The notes under the pieces were generated by a model. The model was not told where the DNA came from. It was given only the letters and a program-made list of their open reading frames with translations, and searched no databases. This document shows positions 1 through 11,736 of a stretch of 64,000 bases of DNA, piece after piece (the first letter of the stretch is position 1; each line of letters begins with the position of its first letter). The position numbers and the translations under genes were made by a program. This stretch comes from Fremontodendron californicum (taxonomy: Eukaryota; Streptophyta; Magnoliopsida; Malvales; Malvaceae), in the NCBI GenBank assembly GCA_030761205.1, contig JAULJL010000032.1, forward strand, positions 11,351,134-11,415,133, given 5' to 3'.

Positions 1-7
1 TTACACC

Positions 8-690
8 ATGTACTCATTCTCTTTCAGGCACTTGAAAAAAAAAATGGAAAGTACTTCGTCCCAGCGCATTAAAAAAATTTGTGTCTTTGGAGGTGCTTAT
101 CCAGGGAAAAATAACATATTCGCTGATGAAGCCATAAGAGTTGGAGTAATACTTGCCCAACAAAAGATCCAGTTGATTTATGGAGGCGGTAGTACGGGTT
201 TAATGGGAGCAGTCGCTACAGCAGCACACGCCGGAGGAAGTTCAGTTCTAGGAATCGTGCCAAAACTATTCACAGAATTTTGTGGACCTACCGTGGGTAA
301 GGAAATACAAGTCTGGAATATCCCTGAACGGATGACAATCATGTACCATTCTGCCGATGCATTCATTGCTTTACCAGGAGGTCTGGGTACATTGGAAGAA
401 ATAGCTTGCGTGGCTTCTTGGTCATCTTTGGCACAAATAAGAAACCCATTGGTTTGCTTAATATTAATGGTTATTTTAGTAATTTGCTTTCATATTTAGA
501 TAATGCTGTGGATAATGGATTCATGTTTTCAGAGGCAAGGAGAACCATAATTTCTGCTACAACCATTGAAGATTTACTCAAAAAGCTACAAGCTTATGAG
601 TGTTTATCTGCTATGGTTGTTTCGCAAACGCTCGGAAAAAGAAAAAGAGATATGGACGAGCAAGGAGTGGATTGCACTTTGTCTTTGTGA
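8..690 (+). pseudogene. LOG-like cytokinin riboside 5'-monophosphate phosphoribohydrolase, frameshifted, intronless
   Basis: LOG enzymes release free-base cytokinin from the riboside monophosphate in the cytosol. The first frame (8-499, alternative ATG at 44) shows the nucleotide-binding start ICVFGGAYPGK, the segment YGGGSTGLMGAV and the family signature LPGGLGTLEEI with the conserved Arg before it (IPERMTIM). Near 430-440 the homology moves by one base into a second frame that ends at 690 and holds KKPIGLLNINGY and a C-terminal helix region typical of LOG. Joined length would be about 220 residues, normal for the family. Plant LOG genes have several introns; none is present, so this is a copy made from RNA. 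It lies inside an Athila-type element just upstream of that element's post-coding motif. A pyrimidine tract ending CAG at 18-27 resembles a splice acceptor. One net missing base makes it non-functional as read, unless the assembly has an error here. Confidence 0.82.
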
Positions 691-2287
691 CATTATCTAA
701 CATTTTGCTTGTTGTGTCTCAGTTATAATAAGTGGTTAGCAACCTCTGCAGGTAATATCTCCTAAGTTCTACCTTTAAAATTTGACATTGGGGACAATGT
801 TATATTTTAGTAGGGGGTAAGGGACATATTTTGCTAAAAAAAAAAATTTGTTGTGTTTTAAGACATTTAGAAGTATTCATTCTGAACAAGGTCTGAGTAA
901 GGGAGACTTGAGACATACCTTGTCAGTTTGATTTAATCTTCTTCTTCTTCAAAAAAAAAAAAAAAAAAAAGCATGTTTAGACTTAGTGTGTTTTTTAGTT
1001 ACTTTCAATACTATAATGAGATATGAATTGCATAAGTCTAAAACAGATTTATTAGTGAGAAGATTTTCATGAGAATTGAGCTTGATATCAACCTTTTTAT
1101 GAGCCAATGTTAATATGATATGTTGATTGAGAAAGAAGCATGTTTAGACTTAATCTGACTTGTATAATCATCCTTGTGAGTTTTTTAGCCTATAATGATT
1201 GATGCATTATACAAATCAATCTAATTTCTTTCTTGAGTGCTCTTATGATTACATGATTCTCTAGAACTTGCTTTAAACCGTTTGATACTATATTGATACA
1301 TGTGACAACATGAATATGATAGAGGCATTGGGATTATAACCAGAGCCAAACAGCCATCCATTATTAATGTTCTAAGAGAACATCCCCACTAGTGAGCCAA
1401 TTTGAGCCTACATTAAATATGCTATTTTATTGGTAACCAGAACTTACACCTAGCCTAAATATACTTATATCCTTACCCTTGTTCTCTTGAACTTCTAGTT
1501 AAAGTAAAGAAAAAGATGTTACAAAGTTGGTTAGAATGAAGCAAAGGCTCAACATGAATATTTAGCCTATGTTATTACGTGCTTTATAAGAGTTTTGAGA
1601 AGTTTTATTCGTATGATCTTATTATGTCTCTAAACTCTATGAACTCTTTGGAACCTTTGTGATATCTTTATCCTTTTGTTCTTTAACCACATTATAACCC
1701 TTTGGCCCCATTACAACCTTGAAAAAAGACCTCTTGATTTATGAAGTTGTATGATCTAAATAGTGGAGAATAGGTGGACAAGCAAGCATATGGTAGAACT
1801 GTTTTCATGAGATTGATTGAGTGTAAACACTTTACCACTACTTTAAAGAGTGAAAATCATGAGAGTATAGTGAGAAGTTGAGATTAAGTTGAATATGCAC
1901 TATTTTGATTGAAATATGTTATGTTAATATTGGCTTAACTCATTTATTTACATTCAAGCATGAATTTTTGTGAAATTCTTTGAGCTATTGATTAGTTTAT
2001 AAGACTTGTTCAAAGATTGTCTCTAATTTATATTGAAAGGATTAGGAGTAAATATTTTTAGTGTATGTAGTTTACTTATATTTTAGTTTTTCAATGTTTG
2101 TGGGTATCGTTCTAGCAAACCCTCACGAGACTAAACTCGTCCACTAGGGACACCTAGGGGTTTAAAGGCTTGTGTCACATGCTAAGTGCCACCGTGATTT
2201 CCTACGAAAATGGATTAGATTAGATTTTCTTATTTTATTTTTATTGAGTCGTTGCTAGGGACTAGCAACAATCTAAGTGTGGGGGTG
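691..2287 (+). other. noncoding 3' region of the Athila-like element
   Basis: There is no credible ORF. The stretch holds the motif CATTGGGGACAATGT followed by AGTAGGGGGTAAGG (785-820), a T-to-A-rich switch with a run of about 20 A at 951-970, and a 3' block (about 2100-2287) with GTTGCTAGGGACTAGCAAC just before the polypurine tract. The same two landmarks occur in the minus-strand Athila element (39301-39340 and 38096-38130), which supports this being element sequence and not host DNA. Confidence 0.6.
2274..2287 (+). other. polypurine tract of the Athila-like element
   Basis: TAAGTGTGGGGGTG lies directly against the LTR start TGATAACTCG. This is the expected primer site for plus-strand DNA synthesis and fixes the element's orientation. 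Confidence 0.75.
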
Positions 2288-3815
2288 TGATAACTCGTAT
2301 AATTATATAGTTTTTAGTTATGTTTTATTATTGTTTTGTGTCAAATACGAGTTATTATTGTTTAGTCTAATTGTGTTTATGATCTTTTATATTTTTATGC
2401 AATTTGGTGTTTTTCACAAGTTTCTTTGAGTGATTTCAGATTACTAGAATTAAGGGCAAATCCAGTTCAGTTCCAGTTTTGACACCGTTTGCCATATCAG
2501 CTATATCTCGAGTTTCACTGAAGCAATAAGGCTGACATTTATAGCCGTGCAAATCTAAGAGGCATATCTATCTTTTTTATGTTTTACACTTCTTGAAACG
2601 GAGTCGTTTTCCCTATCGAAATCGACCATCAAGTTGGATGATGTGCAATGACGTCTGTGCTGACCTGTTTTCGTATTTTGCCCATATCTTCTTATCCACA
2701 TCAGCAAATGAGCTGATTCTAACGGCTATGGATCCATAACTGATAGGGGTATATTTTTCTAGAAGACAATTTTATCAGATCGAGCCTCCAACATTGACAA
2801 AATCGACCATCAAGCTGGCTGATCAGAATTGTCATACAATATGACGAAAATTGTTAGAAAAATGCACCCACCTATTATACCTACCTTTGAAATTTGTAAA
2901 GCTTGTCTCTTGTCATTTAGCCCTCCAAAATGTGTATAAATAGAGGGCTTTGGATGAGTATTGGGATACATTGATACATTGGTAGGATATTAGCCATTGT
3001 AATAAAATTCTCTAAGTTTTCTTCTTATTTCTTTTCTCTAGTTTTCTTTTTTTATTTACTTATGCTTCTTACATTTCTTTTCATTTCATTCATATCTAGT
3101 ATGTGTTGCTAATCATATTGTTGAGGTGATGAGGTGAAGCTTTTGGTAAATGCTAAGGTTAGTCTCTTAAACATGAGCTAAAATGAATCATCTTTTATAA
3201 ACACTAGTATAGATAATATTTTCTTTTGGTTTAAAATCATACTTGCAAAGTAGAGATCTTGATTCATTATTGACAATGAAAATGGCACAGCAAATGCTTG
3301 GTTTCATAACCTTGATTTGTTGTAGACATATACCTTGGCATAAGGAATGCTTGGACTCTTTTTATGAGTTTTGAGGACACCAAATGAACATAATATCATA
3401 TGCTATGGACGTTGGACTGAATTGCTAAACCTTCCGATTGGAACCTCCCTTATGTGTGGATTTCAATTGTGTAATAAAACAAGATTAATCTTAGCATAAC
3501 ACCAAGAGTGGATTCTCTAACCTCAACATCTTTTCTTATTGTTTTTTTTATATTTTGTTTAATTTCTTTTATGTTATTTTATTTATTTTGTTCTCTAATA
3601 TCTTGTTTATTTTGTTTTGTTGTTGATTCTCTAATATCTTGTTTACTTTCTTTGTTATTGATTTCCTAATATCTTGTTTATTTTCTTTTTCTTATATATT
3701 TATAAACTTATACTTACTAATACGCTTCCCTGTGGTTCGACCTCGGACACCCGAGAATTTATTACTTGAACATAACCTGCACTTGGGTTTACAACTCTTA
3801 ATTGAGTCTCCATCA
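2288..3815 (+). repeat. 3' LTR of the Athila-like element
   Basis: It begins TGATAACTCGTATAATTA after the polypurine tract and ends GAGTCTCCATCA, where Ogre ORF1 homology starts at about 3816, so it has TG...CA termini and is 1528 bp. The terminal stretch CCCTGTGGTTCGACCTCGG (3729-3747) is a phrase I know from the 3' ends of plant Athila/Tat LTRs. An approximate promoter and a polyadenylation signal lie in the middle. The partner 5' LTR is outside the window. Confidence 0.78.
2935..3006 (+). promoter_or_regulatory. LTR core promoter and polyadenylation signal
   Basis: TATAAATAGAGGG begins at 2935, a good plant TATA box, with AATAAA at 3001-3006 downstream. The spacing fits an LTR in which transcription starts about 30 bp after the TATA box and the R region carries the poly(A) signal. 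Start and cleavage sites are inferred. Confidence 0.5.
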
Positions 3816-3817
3816 GT

Positions 3818-4572
3818 ATACAACCTATAAAATGCCTTTTTCCTTCCCGTCTACAAAAATCCAGGGATCGAATTGTTTCTGCTATAATTGTCGGGGCTGG
3901 GTTTATCCTCTGCTCAAGCCTCTTAAAAACATCAAATATTGCCACATCCACGTACCCTAATGTCTTTGGGAAGATAACTAAACCATAGATAGCGAAAACA
4001 AAAATATTCCTAACTGTCTCCTTACTTGAATGGCTATGGATTAAGGTCCGTAAAATATCCCATGATATATTGTAGCTTACCCCTTTTCGGACAACATGGC
4101 TTTCGACCCCATTTCTTTCCACTCCCAAAATTTTAGACACCTTTTTCTTGAAACTTGGCGTCTTTATATCCTTCAAATAAATACGGTCAGGAATAACGTT
4201 CTCAACATGCAGCAACGTCGAATATTCCTCTACGGTTGGAGTCATATCGTCTCGGTTGAAGGTAAAACACCGATAAGTGGGATTCCAAAATTGCACCACA
4301 ACCTGGATCACCTCACCACTGACCTTAACCTGAACTAACAGTGCTATGTCCCCATAAGTCTGAGTGAAGGCTTCTTTTTCTGATATGTTCCATTGATTCC
4401 ATATACATATCAATTCCCAGAGATCATTTTGCCTGATAGTAAGATCAACCTTGGCTGCCAATAGTTACACATATCCCATTTTCAAACAATCCCCATTATC
4501 CTGCTGACCTTTCCCGGACTGTTTCCTAACCTCTAAATGCTTCTCGACCACTGAGACACTCTGACCCTCCAT
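3818..4572 (-). pseudogene. Ogre ORF1 (DUF7745 / plant-mobile-domain-like), truncated
   Basis: The likely ATG is at 4572-4570, matching the ORF1 start context of the Ogre at 31604. A TAA at 4467-4465 interrupts it after about 35 codons, then an open frame continues to the Athila insertion. Readable segments include IRQNDLWELICIWNQWNI, YRCFTFNRDDMTPTVEEYS, IVFAIYGLVIFPKTLGYVD-like text and INPAPTIIAETIRSLDFCR, the pattern I recall for the plant retroelement domain DUF7745. The residues after about RHFIGC come from the inserted LTR read backwards and are not part of this protein. The function of Ogre ORF1 is not known; it lies between leader and gag in these elements. Confidence 0.75.
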
Positions 4573-5513
4573 GAAAGCCCTTTTGGTTGAATATTATCCC
4601 GAGACCAATAACCTTCCATGTGCAAAAAAAAAAAAAAAAGGAAAATTGATTAGTAACGGGAATAAATTCGAATAATACAAAAAAACATATAATTCAAAAC
4701 AGTAATTATCCCTGAGGATGCCAACAAAATTTTGGCATTATAACACCCTTGGGACGATATATCAACATTTTTACGGGCATTGTGATGTATATTCATCATT
4801 GTCCGATTTTAAAAAATAAATGTATTCGAAAAGTAGAATATAAGGTAAAAGGATTGGAAATATTCCTCCATGTGTTCTTAACTTCGAGATATCTAATTGG
4901 AAATTTGGCATGGCTTTGCCTAGGTTTACTATATGAAGGTGAATTAGTTCTAAGAGCCCTGAATTGTTCCTCATTGATGCCAGTGAAGGCTAGTAAGGCA
5001 CCCCGATAAAAACGGGTTCAATTCGTGAGAGTCTATTTCCCTAGCCCATGCGGATTGTTAATCACGAAGGCTTAGGTAATTTAGTACTCCGAAAGTGTTT
5101 CACTAGCCCATGCAGATTGTTAATCATGAAGACTTAGTTACTTTGCTCCTACCTAAAAGGACGGAACCCGGGTATAGGATTCATGATATGCAAATGCACA
5201 TGTAGTGTGTGAGGAGAAATAACAAACCTTTCACCACCTATTCTACATCCCTTTTTCTAAATGCCCCAACAAGATTAAACAACATAGACCATCAATTAAT
5301 CAGTAAATGAATATATGCACCAAAATAACCAGAGAACAATTATAATATGTATACACATGAATATGGACATATTTAAAAATATTTTATTATTTTTGAAATT
5401 ATCCTTATTTTTTTTTTATAGAAAAAATGTGGGAATTAAAATTAAATACCAATTAAACCAACAAAACTGAGACTTTGATAACACATGACTTATTTTAGGC
5501 CTGACTCTCTAAT
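4573..5513 (-). other. Ogre M1 untranslated leader between primer site and ORF1
   Basis: No ORF is credible. The sequence is colinear with the leaders at 30691-31603 (plus) and about 10921-11736 (minus), for example the block around 4860-5240, which describes the same order of phrases as 31020-31330 in reverse complement. An A-run lies at 4625-4639. Confidence 0.6.
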
Positions 5514-5533
5514 AGTCCCAGTGGAGTTCCCAA
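5514..5533 (-). other. primer binding site, Ogre M1
   Basis: On the minus strand, TTGGGAACTCCACTGGGAC follows the LTR end with a 2-bp gap. It is a mutated version of TTGGCGACTCCGCTAGGGAC at 30671-30690. Ogre elements are reported to use an Arg tRNA as primer; I did not have the tRNA sequence to confirm the match. Confidence 0.6.
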
Positions 5534-6329
5534 GTTGTCGCAACCTAAAAAATAACAAGTCTCGTCACAAGAGTTTACTATTCGTTAAGCGTGACATTAA
5601 AAAAATACCGAGAAAAAGTCGACTTAATTCCTCTTGAAAAATGAATGTTTTGAAAATGACCTTGAAAAAAACATGGAGTCACCACCAATCTTTTTTAGCT
5701 AGGTGTGATCGGCCACATAATAAAACAGATTTTATAAAACATTTTAAAATTAATTAAAACATTTTAAAAACCAATTTCAAGTCTGCGTTTTAAACCTGAG
5801 AAATCAAAAAAGCAGGTTCAGGACTCGGTTACGTGTGGGGAAGGATTAGCACCCCCACAATGATCGTATAAAATGGTACCTTATTAATCGTGTATTATCT
5901 CAAGTCTTGGTAAAAAGTCGATTTTAAATTTAGTATTTCAAGTTAATTCCCAATTTAAAGAAAAATAATTCCATTTTTAATTGAAAATGATCCGAAATTT
6001 ATTAATTCAAAATTTTCCTATATTCCCCAACAAATGTGGCAAAATATAGAAATTTTTATTAGTTTGAAAATTTTTCGAATCATTCTCATTTTAAAGAAGA
6101 TATTCTGTTATTAATGATAATTGATGACATCCTCCCTAACAAACCCGGCAGAGAACTCATGAATTATTTTAACTCGGGAATATCTTTATTTTATTGAAAA
6201 TCATTACCTTTTTCAAAACATTTAAAAAAATATGAATATGAATATGTGTGACATAAATAAAATGACATAGCAAAGTCTAGATAACATAGTGCAACCTAAA
6301 TGGTATGATATAATTTAAATCTCTTAGCA

Positions 6330-6580
6330 TATTCTAAATGAAATATCCTAAGTCAATATGATATATTCTAAATGAAATGAAATGACCTAGATAACATGAT
6401 TATATTCTATATGAAATGTAATATCCTAAGTCATATGATATATTCTAAATGAAATGAAATATCCTAAGTAACATAATATATTCTAAATGAAATGAAATGA
6501 CCTAGGTAACATAATATATTCTATATGAAATGAAATGACCTAGGTCACATAATATATTCTATATGAAATGAAATAATTTA
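6330..6580. repeat. 38-39 bp AT-rich tandem array in Ogre LTR A
   Basis: The word TATTCTA(A/T)ATGAAATG recurs at about 6364, 6403, 6441, 6478, 6517 and 6555, a period of 38-39 bp. The equivalent array in the solo LTR is longer. Confidence 0.75.
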
Positions 6581-8021
6581 AATGACATGACAAATATAAA
6601 TCAAATGGCATATAATCTAAATGACATGAAACATAAAATAATGCTATCATATAATATGCATGGAAATAAAAATAAAAATAATAATGCATGAACATAGTAT
6701 ATGCTAAATAATATGACAAAAATAATTAAATAAAAAACATACGATATCATGAAATATTCAAAACCATATAACAAATAATATAATATCAAAAATTTAAATC
6801 CAAGATAATAACACCATCATGAAAATTAAACATAGCAAAAATTACATATTATATAATATGCATGAATATGGAAAATACAATGCATGAGAATGTATTTTTT
6901 CCTTTAATTAAGAAATCCGTATATCTAAAAAGATATCCAACTACCTTAGTAAAATATATCAAATTAAATATTCTAAAACCAAAATACTTTGTGATTGTTT
7001 GAAAACAATTTTGAACAGCTTAGATTAAAAATAAAAACTTAGCTAAACCTTTTTTTTAAATGGCTCTAAGTTTAAAATCTCGGACTTGACCACCCTTAAC
7101 CCGAGACTAAAAACAATCATTTTTAGAGTTTAAAAGGCTTAGAAACTACCCTAAGTCAGTAGCTAAACTTCCTAATCAACCCTCTCTAAGTAACTTAACC
7201 AAAACAGAAAAATGATTTTCCTTCAAATTCAACTCTGCCTCTACTGTCCAGTTTTAAAGCACAATTTTTTACCCTATTTTTAAAAATTCAAAAAAATCTA
7301 AAAAAAAAAATACTAGAGACTCAGGACACGTATAAAAACACAAGAAAATATCAGCCTAATTTTCTGATTAAAGATGACTACCCAAAAAAATCGGGAAAGT
7401 ACGAGTATTGGGTGAAAAAACTGTTTTGCCAAAACACATTCTTTTGCCTTTGATAAAATCATTTAAAAACCAAAGTAAAAATATTAGAGACTCTCTAAAT
7501 GACTCACAAACAGTAGCTAACACTTTTGAAAAGTTAGGCAAAAAATTGGCTAAGTAAAAAAAAATCACAAAGGTAGAATAATCAATTTGACAACTCTTTA
7601 ATTTTCCACAAGTATGCTCAAGTGAGCATGACTTTGAACCATTGATTGGTCTAAGTCATAAGTCAAGTGGCAAGGACATGAAATGCATGAAAAATACAGC
7701 AAATATGATGCATGAAATGTATGATTTAAAACCTAAATGACATGAAAAATGCATGGAATCAATAAAATGACCTAGGCCTAAATGAACTTGCATGGCATTT
7801 AATGCAACCTAGGTCTAAAATGCATGAATATGCATGGCAAAGCAAACCAATCCTAAACCTAAAAAATGCATGAAAAAGAAACAACCATATGGCATGCTTA
7901 AACAAAATACTCAACCAAATATCATGAAAATGCAAACCTATTAACTAGCATGATGAAAATGTACATGCAAAGAATAAAATGGAGGGATGGTCGAATGGCC
8001 TCATGCTTCAAAATGAATGTG

Positions 8022-8207
8022 GCATTTCCACAAACACATGATATACTAAAATGCATTGCTAAAGAATAACACTCAAATCATGCAAACATAAAGTAAAGGC
8101 ATGAAAATAAATAGGCATTTTCACAAACACATGATATACTAACATGCATTGCTAAAGAATAACACTCAAATCATGCAAACATAAAGTAAAGGCATGAAAA
8201 TAAATAG
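8022..8207. repeat. two tandem copies of a 93-bp unit in Ogre LTR A
   Basis: Units 8022-8114 and 8115-8207 both start GCATTT(C/T)CACAAACACATG and differ at only a few bases. The solo LTR has a single, more diverged version near 56210-56305, so the duplication is specific to this copy. Confidence 0.85.
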
Positions 8208-9229
8208 GCATTTTCACAAACACATGGATTACAAAATGTAAAACATGAACAAACTTAAACATTTTGAAAACAGAAAATCAAAAATGCAAGATAAGTAAAA
8301 TAAACATGATAATAGACTCAAAAATGGAAATAAGCAAGCAACCAAATTAAAACAAGCTTCATGTTTATGTATTAGAAGAAGATTTAAAGCATCAAAAATT
8401 ATTAAATATCAAGAATAACATGAAATAACAAAGCAAAACAGCAACTCTCAAAAATACTAGGCCATTCGGCCAACCCAAAAATAAGAAGGAAAAAAAATTT
8501 CGAAAGCTTTTTATAAGAAAGAATCAAGAAAGAACTTAAAGAAGAATATTAAAAACACTTATTTAAAAAGGAAAATCAAAAGAAACTCACCAAATATTAA
8601 ATGAAAACAGCAAATCAAAAATGGAAAATCAAAGAAAGTGCAAGAGTATGGTGCTTAAAGCAACCTCTAGAAGCTATCTTTCAAGCTTTTTCTATTCTAA
8701 CTTTCTTTTCTTTTCTAAACTTTTCTTTTTGCCTTTCAACAATGGAGAGAAAAATTAGCAAAAACCAAGAGAGAATAGAGAGTGAATAGCTGAAAATGAA
8801 AAGGGAGAGAGACCCCTCTTGTAGTGGCCGAATGCCCCCCCAATGCTAGGATGTTGTCATTTTTCATTCAACCAATTTTCATCCAAAGGATATTGATCCA
8901 AGATGTTTAAAATATGAAATTATCACCCTTAGATTAGGCCATCAGCTATCCACAATTACAGTTGTTCAAGAATCTTAAGCCATTATGTTGACACTCTTCC
9001 TCTTCATGCATTGGTCCATGTGGCTTATTTGCAAAGGCTTGATCAAAAAATAACTACCTTCCTCTTTATTGCTGGCCTTTTGATTAAAAATCAGAAAATA
9101 TCTACCCATCCTTGGGCCTTGGCCGGTTGACCCCTCTTCTTCCAGCCCAATCTTCATTTTTTTAAAAGGCAAGAAAAGCCATTTTCGGTTTTTTGGGTAA
9201 AATGACCTTTTTACCCCTCGAACATAAAT

Positions 9230-9720
9230 GAATAGCAAACGAACTCCAAATTCAATTTTTTTTAATACTTTCAAAATAATAAAAAATTGATTTTTGGAGG
9301 TTTTCAAAAATTTCCGAGTCCATTTGCTATTTATTTGTATTTTTCTTCCAAAATTGCCCTTTTGTGCTCCCAAACTTTACCATTTTTTAAATGAGCTCCA
9401 AATTCAGATTTTTCTTCACCAATATCTTCCAAATAATTTAAAAGTATGATCTGGAAGATTTCATAATTTTTGGAACTCATTTGGTATTTTTTCGAGATTT
9501 ATCTGCTTGAATTACTACATAGGGGGCTCGGGATTTGGCAATTTTGCAAATAAACTCCGAATCCGGTTTTTCTTTCCCCAATCTCTTCCAAATTATTTAA
9601 AAATGAGATTCGCAAATTTTTAGAATTTTTGGAGTTCATTTGCTATTTTTGCGAGATTTATCAAATTTTGCCCTTTTGCCTCCGAAACTCGGTTTTGCTC
9701 AAAACAAGTCCGATTTTCAT
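9230..9720. repeat. approximately 158-bp tandem repeat in Ogre LTR A
   Basis: The phrase CATTTG(C/G)TATTT recurs near 9322, 9480 and 9640, with the intervening text (AAACGAGCTCC-like, TCTTCCAAAT) repeated in order. The same array is present in each Ogre LTR of the window. Confidence 0.7.
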
Positions 9721-10330
9721 ATTTTCTTCAAACTGAGCCTTGGGCTATCCTTTTTTAATCAGTCCTCATCCATTAGGGGCTTTAGTCTTACCGAATTGGG
9801 CCATTTCTGTAATTTTTCCCAATTTCATCGAAATCTAACAAAAACCCTAATTCTCGATTTTCTTTCGGATTGACTTTTCTTTCAGTTTTTCTTTCAAGTG
9901 GCTTCTCTATTACCCGTAGTCAGTGCTTATCTTTCATTTGGAACCTTCAATTTCAACCAATTTGATCATTTAAGCATTTTTTCCCAAATTTCTCGAACTA
10001 GGGTTTCTTTTCTACTGAATCTGCGTAACCCAACTTCCGAACTCCATATCTTTCAAAGTAGACCTCGGATTATCAAAAAAATTTCGCCATTTTTCAATTG
10101 AACTTCAAATCTTGATTTTGAAAGTGGGTTGACTTTTTCAGTAGTTAACATTTTAGAATTGACTTTTTGGGGTTGACTTTTTTCAAGTTTGACTTTTTAT
10201 GCTCGCCTTCTTAGACTAAGTCTCAGAGTACCACCTGCAGGATGAAAAAAAATCTTTTTACATTTTGAAACATCAATTTAGGAAGAAAACATACCTGTTT
10301 TAGTGGTCCGGACAAAATTAGGTGTCTACA

Positions 10331-10920
10331 AAGCATTCAAAGAAATTATGATGACTATGTATGCTATGTGTGCAACCAGATGCCAAAATGATGCATGTAA
10401 AGAATAAGCAAATTACTGCATGGATATATACAGAAAAATTATGCTAACTATGACTGTATTCTACAATGGATGAGCATACATGCTTATGACTGTAACATGA
10501 TGTCAAAATGATACATGCAAAGAATAAATGAATTAACACCATGGTATATACAAAGAAATCAATGGCTACACAAAAATTGTGGGACCAAATTTTGATTATT
10601 CAAAAATCTCATTATGCAAGATTTGCCTCCATATTTAATATACAATTTTTTGAAACATGTTTTCTCTATGAAAAACCACACATATTATTTTCAAAATAAT
10701 TTCGGAATAATGGATCTTACTATGGTACAATATGCAAATGTTCATGTAACACTACCAGTTTATGAAATCACCAAATGAGATTATTATTACCAACTATTTA
10801 TTGCAAAGAATGAGATAAAAAATACAACGATAAATGTACATGCTCTATTCACACATGCATGAAATGTGCAAAATGCAAAAATGTTTGAAAAAGAATGTTT
10901 TGATATTTTCAATTTTTTTT
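10331..10920. other. unassigned AT-rich stretch between Ogre M1 LTR and Ogre M2 leader
   Basis: There is no ORF and no clear match elsewhere in the window. Loosely repeated phrases such as GATGCATG(T/C)AAAGAATAA occur at about 10392 and 10510. If M1 inserted into M2, this is M2 leader or downstream sequence; AAGCA at 10331 would be the target duplication, with its partner off-window. Confidence 0.35.
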
Positions 10921-11736
10921 TTTTTAAAAAAAAGCTAGTGAACACTTGCCCCAACATTGTCGACTCATCTAGGCATCATGATGCCTTCAGGGCGGGGTAT
11001 TAAACGTATTGCGGACGATGTACATACATCGTTGCCCGATCTACAACCCTTAATCAGAGTGTAAAATAGGTAACAAAAGGTTTAGAAATATTCCTCCACG
11101 TGTTCCTATCTTCGGTGTATCTAATGAAAATCCGGCATGATTTTGCCTAGGGTCACTATATGAGGGTGAATCAGTTCTAAAGGCCTCGAATTGCTCCTCA
11201 CAGTCGCTTGTGAAGGCTAGTAAGGCACTCCAATAAAAGCGGGTTCAATTCGTTAGAGTATATTTTCCTAAGCCCATATGGAGGATCATCTCGAAGGCTT
11301 TAGGTACTTTATACTCCGAAAGTGTTTCACTAGCCCATACGGAGGATCATCACGAAGACGTAGTTACTTTAATCCCATTTAAAAGGACGTAACCTGGGTA
11401 GAGGGTTCATGTTATGCAAATGCAAATGTAGTATGTGCGGAGGAACAAAACAAACCTGTCACCACCTATTCTACACCTCTTATTCTAAATACCCCACTAA
11501 AATCAAACAATGTAAAGCATGAGTCAAGAAAACATATAAATATACGCAACAAAATAACCAGAGAACAAATAATAATATGCATGCATATGAAGATGGAAAA
11601 ATTTAAAACATTTTATTATTTTCAAAATTCTCTTTATTATTTTAAAAATATGGGAATTAAAATTAAATACCAATTAAACCAACAAAATCGAGACTTAGAT
11701 AACACACGACTAATTCTAGGCCTGACTCTCTAAAAA
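10921..11736 (-). other. Ogre M2 untranslated leader
   Basis: No ORF. Order of phrases matches the M1 leader (for example 11090-11460 against 4850-5240), including the tracts around TATGCAAATGCA and CACCTATTCTACA. Confidence 0.6.

Larger units (their letters stand above)
1..3815 (+). mobile_element. 3' part of an Athila-lineage Ty3/gypsy element carrying a LOG-like ORF
   Basis: The visible part ends in a 3' LTR (2288-3815) preceded by a G-rich polypurine tract, so the element runs left to right and its 5' half lies outside the window. The assignment to the Athila lineage rests on two features shared with the complete Athila element at 36531-43516: an LTR starting TGATAACTC directly after a GGGGGTG tract, and an earlier internal motif CATTGGGGACAATGT (785-799) that follows the coding region. 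The right end lies inside the ORF1 of a minus-strand Ogre, giving GTATA (3816-3820) as the presumed target duplication; its partner is off-window. No gag or pol is visible here, so lineage is inferred from noncoding landmarks only. Confidence 0.72.
3816..10330 (-). mobile_element. 5' part of an Ogre (Tat-clade) Ty3/gypsy element, copy M1
   Basis: Read on the minus strand this is LTR (10330-5536), primer site, leader and the start of ORF1, cut at 3816 by the Athila-like insertion. The LTR start TGTAGACACCTAATTTTG matches the plus-strand Ogre at 25764 and the solo LTR at 58582. Everything 3' of ORF1 would lie to the left of the window, beyond the Athila element. Ogre elements are known for LTRs of several kilobases and an extra ORF upstream of gag; both are seen here. 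Confidence 0.82.
5536..10330 (-). repeat. Ogre LTR A (5' LTR of copy M1)
   Basis: In plus-strand text it opens TGTCGCAACCTAAAAAATAA and closes AATTAGGTGTCTACA, 4795 bp. It aligns by eye along its whole length with the solo LTR at 53637-58582. Internal structure: a 38-39 bp AT-rich tandem array (about 6330-6580), a 93-bp duplication (8022-8207), and an approximately 158-bp tandem repeat (about 9230-9720). Short ORFs inside it are not conserved as coding. Confidence 0.85.

Noticed and set aside
951..970. Run of about 20 A as the poly(A) tail of a LOG processed pseudogene
   Set aside because: It lies after the Athila post-coding motif at 785-820, which belongs to the element, and no target duplication around 1-970 was seen; A-runs are common throughout the window.
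8975..9373. 132-codon minus-strand ORF in Ogre LTR A, with a similar one at 57120-57404
   Set aside because: It overlaps the 158-bp repeat array, its counterparts in the other LTRs have different frames and lengths, and it has no recognisable domain.
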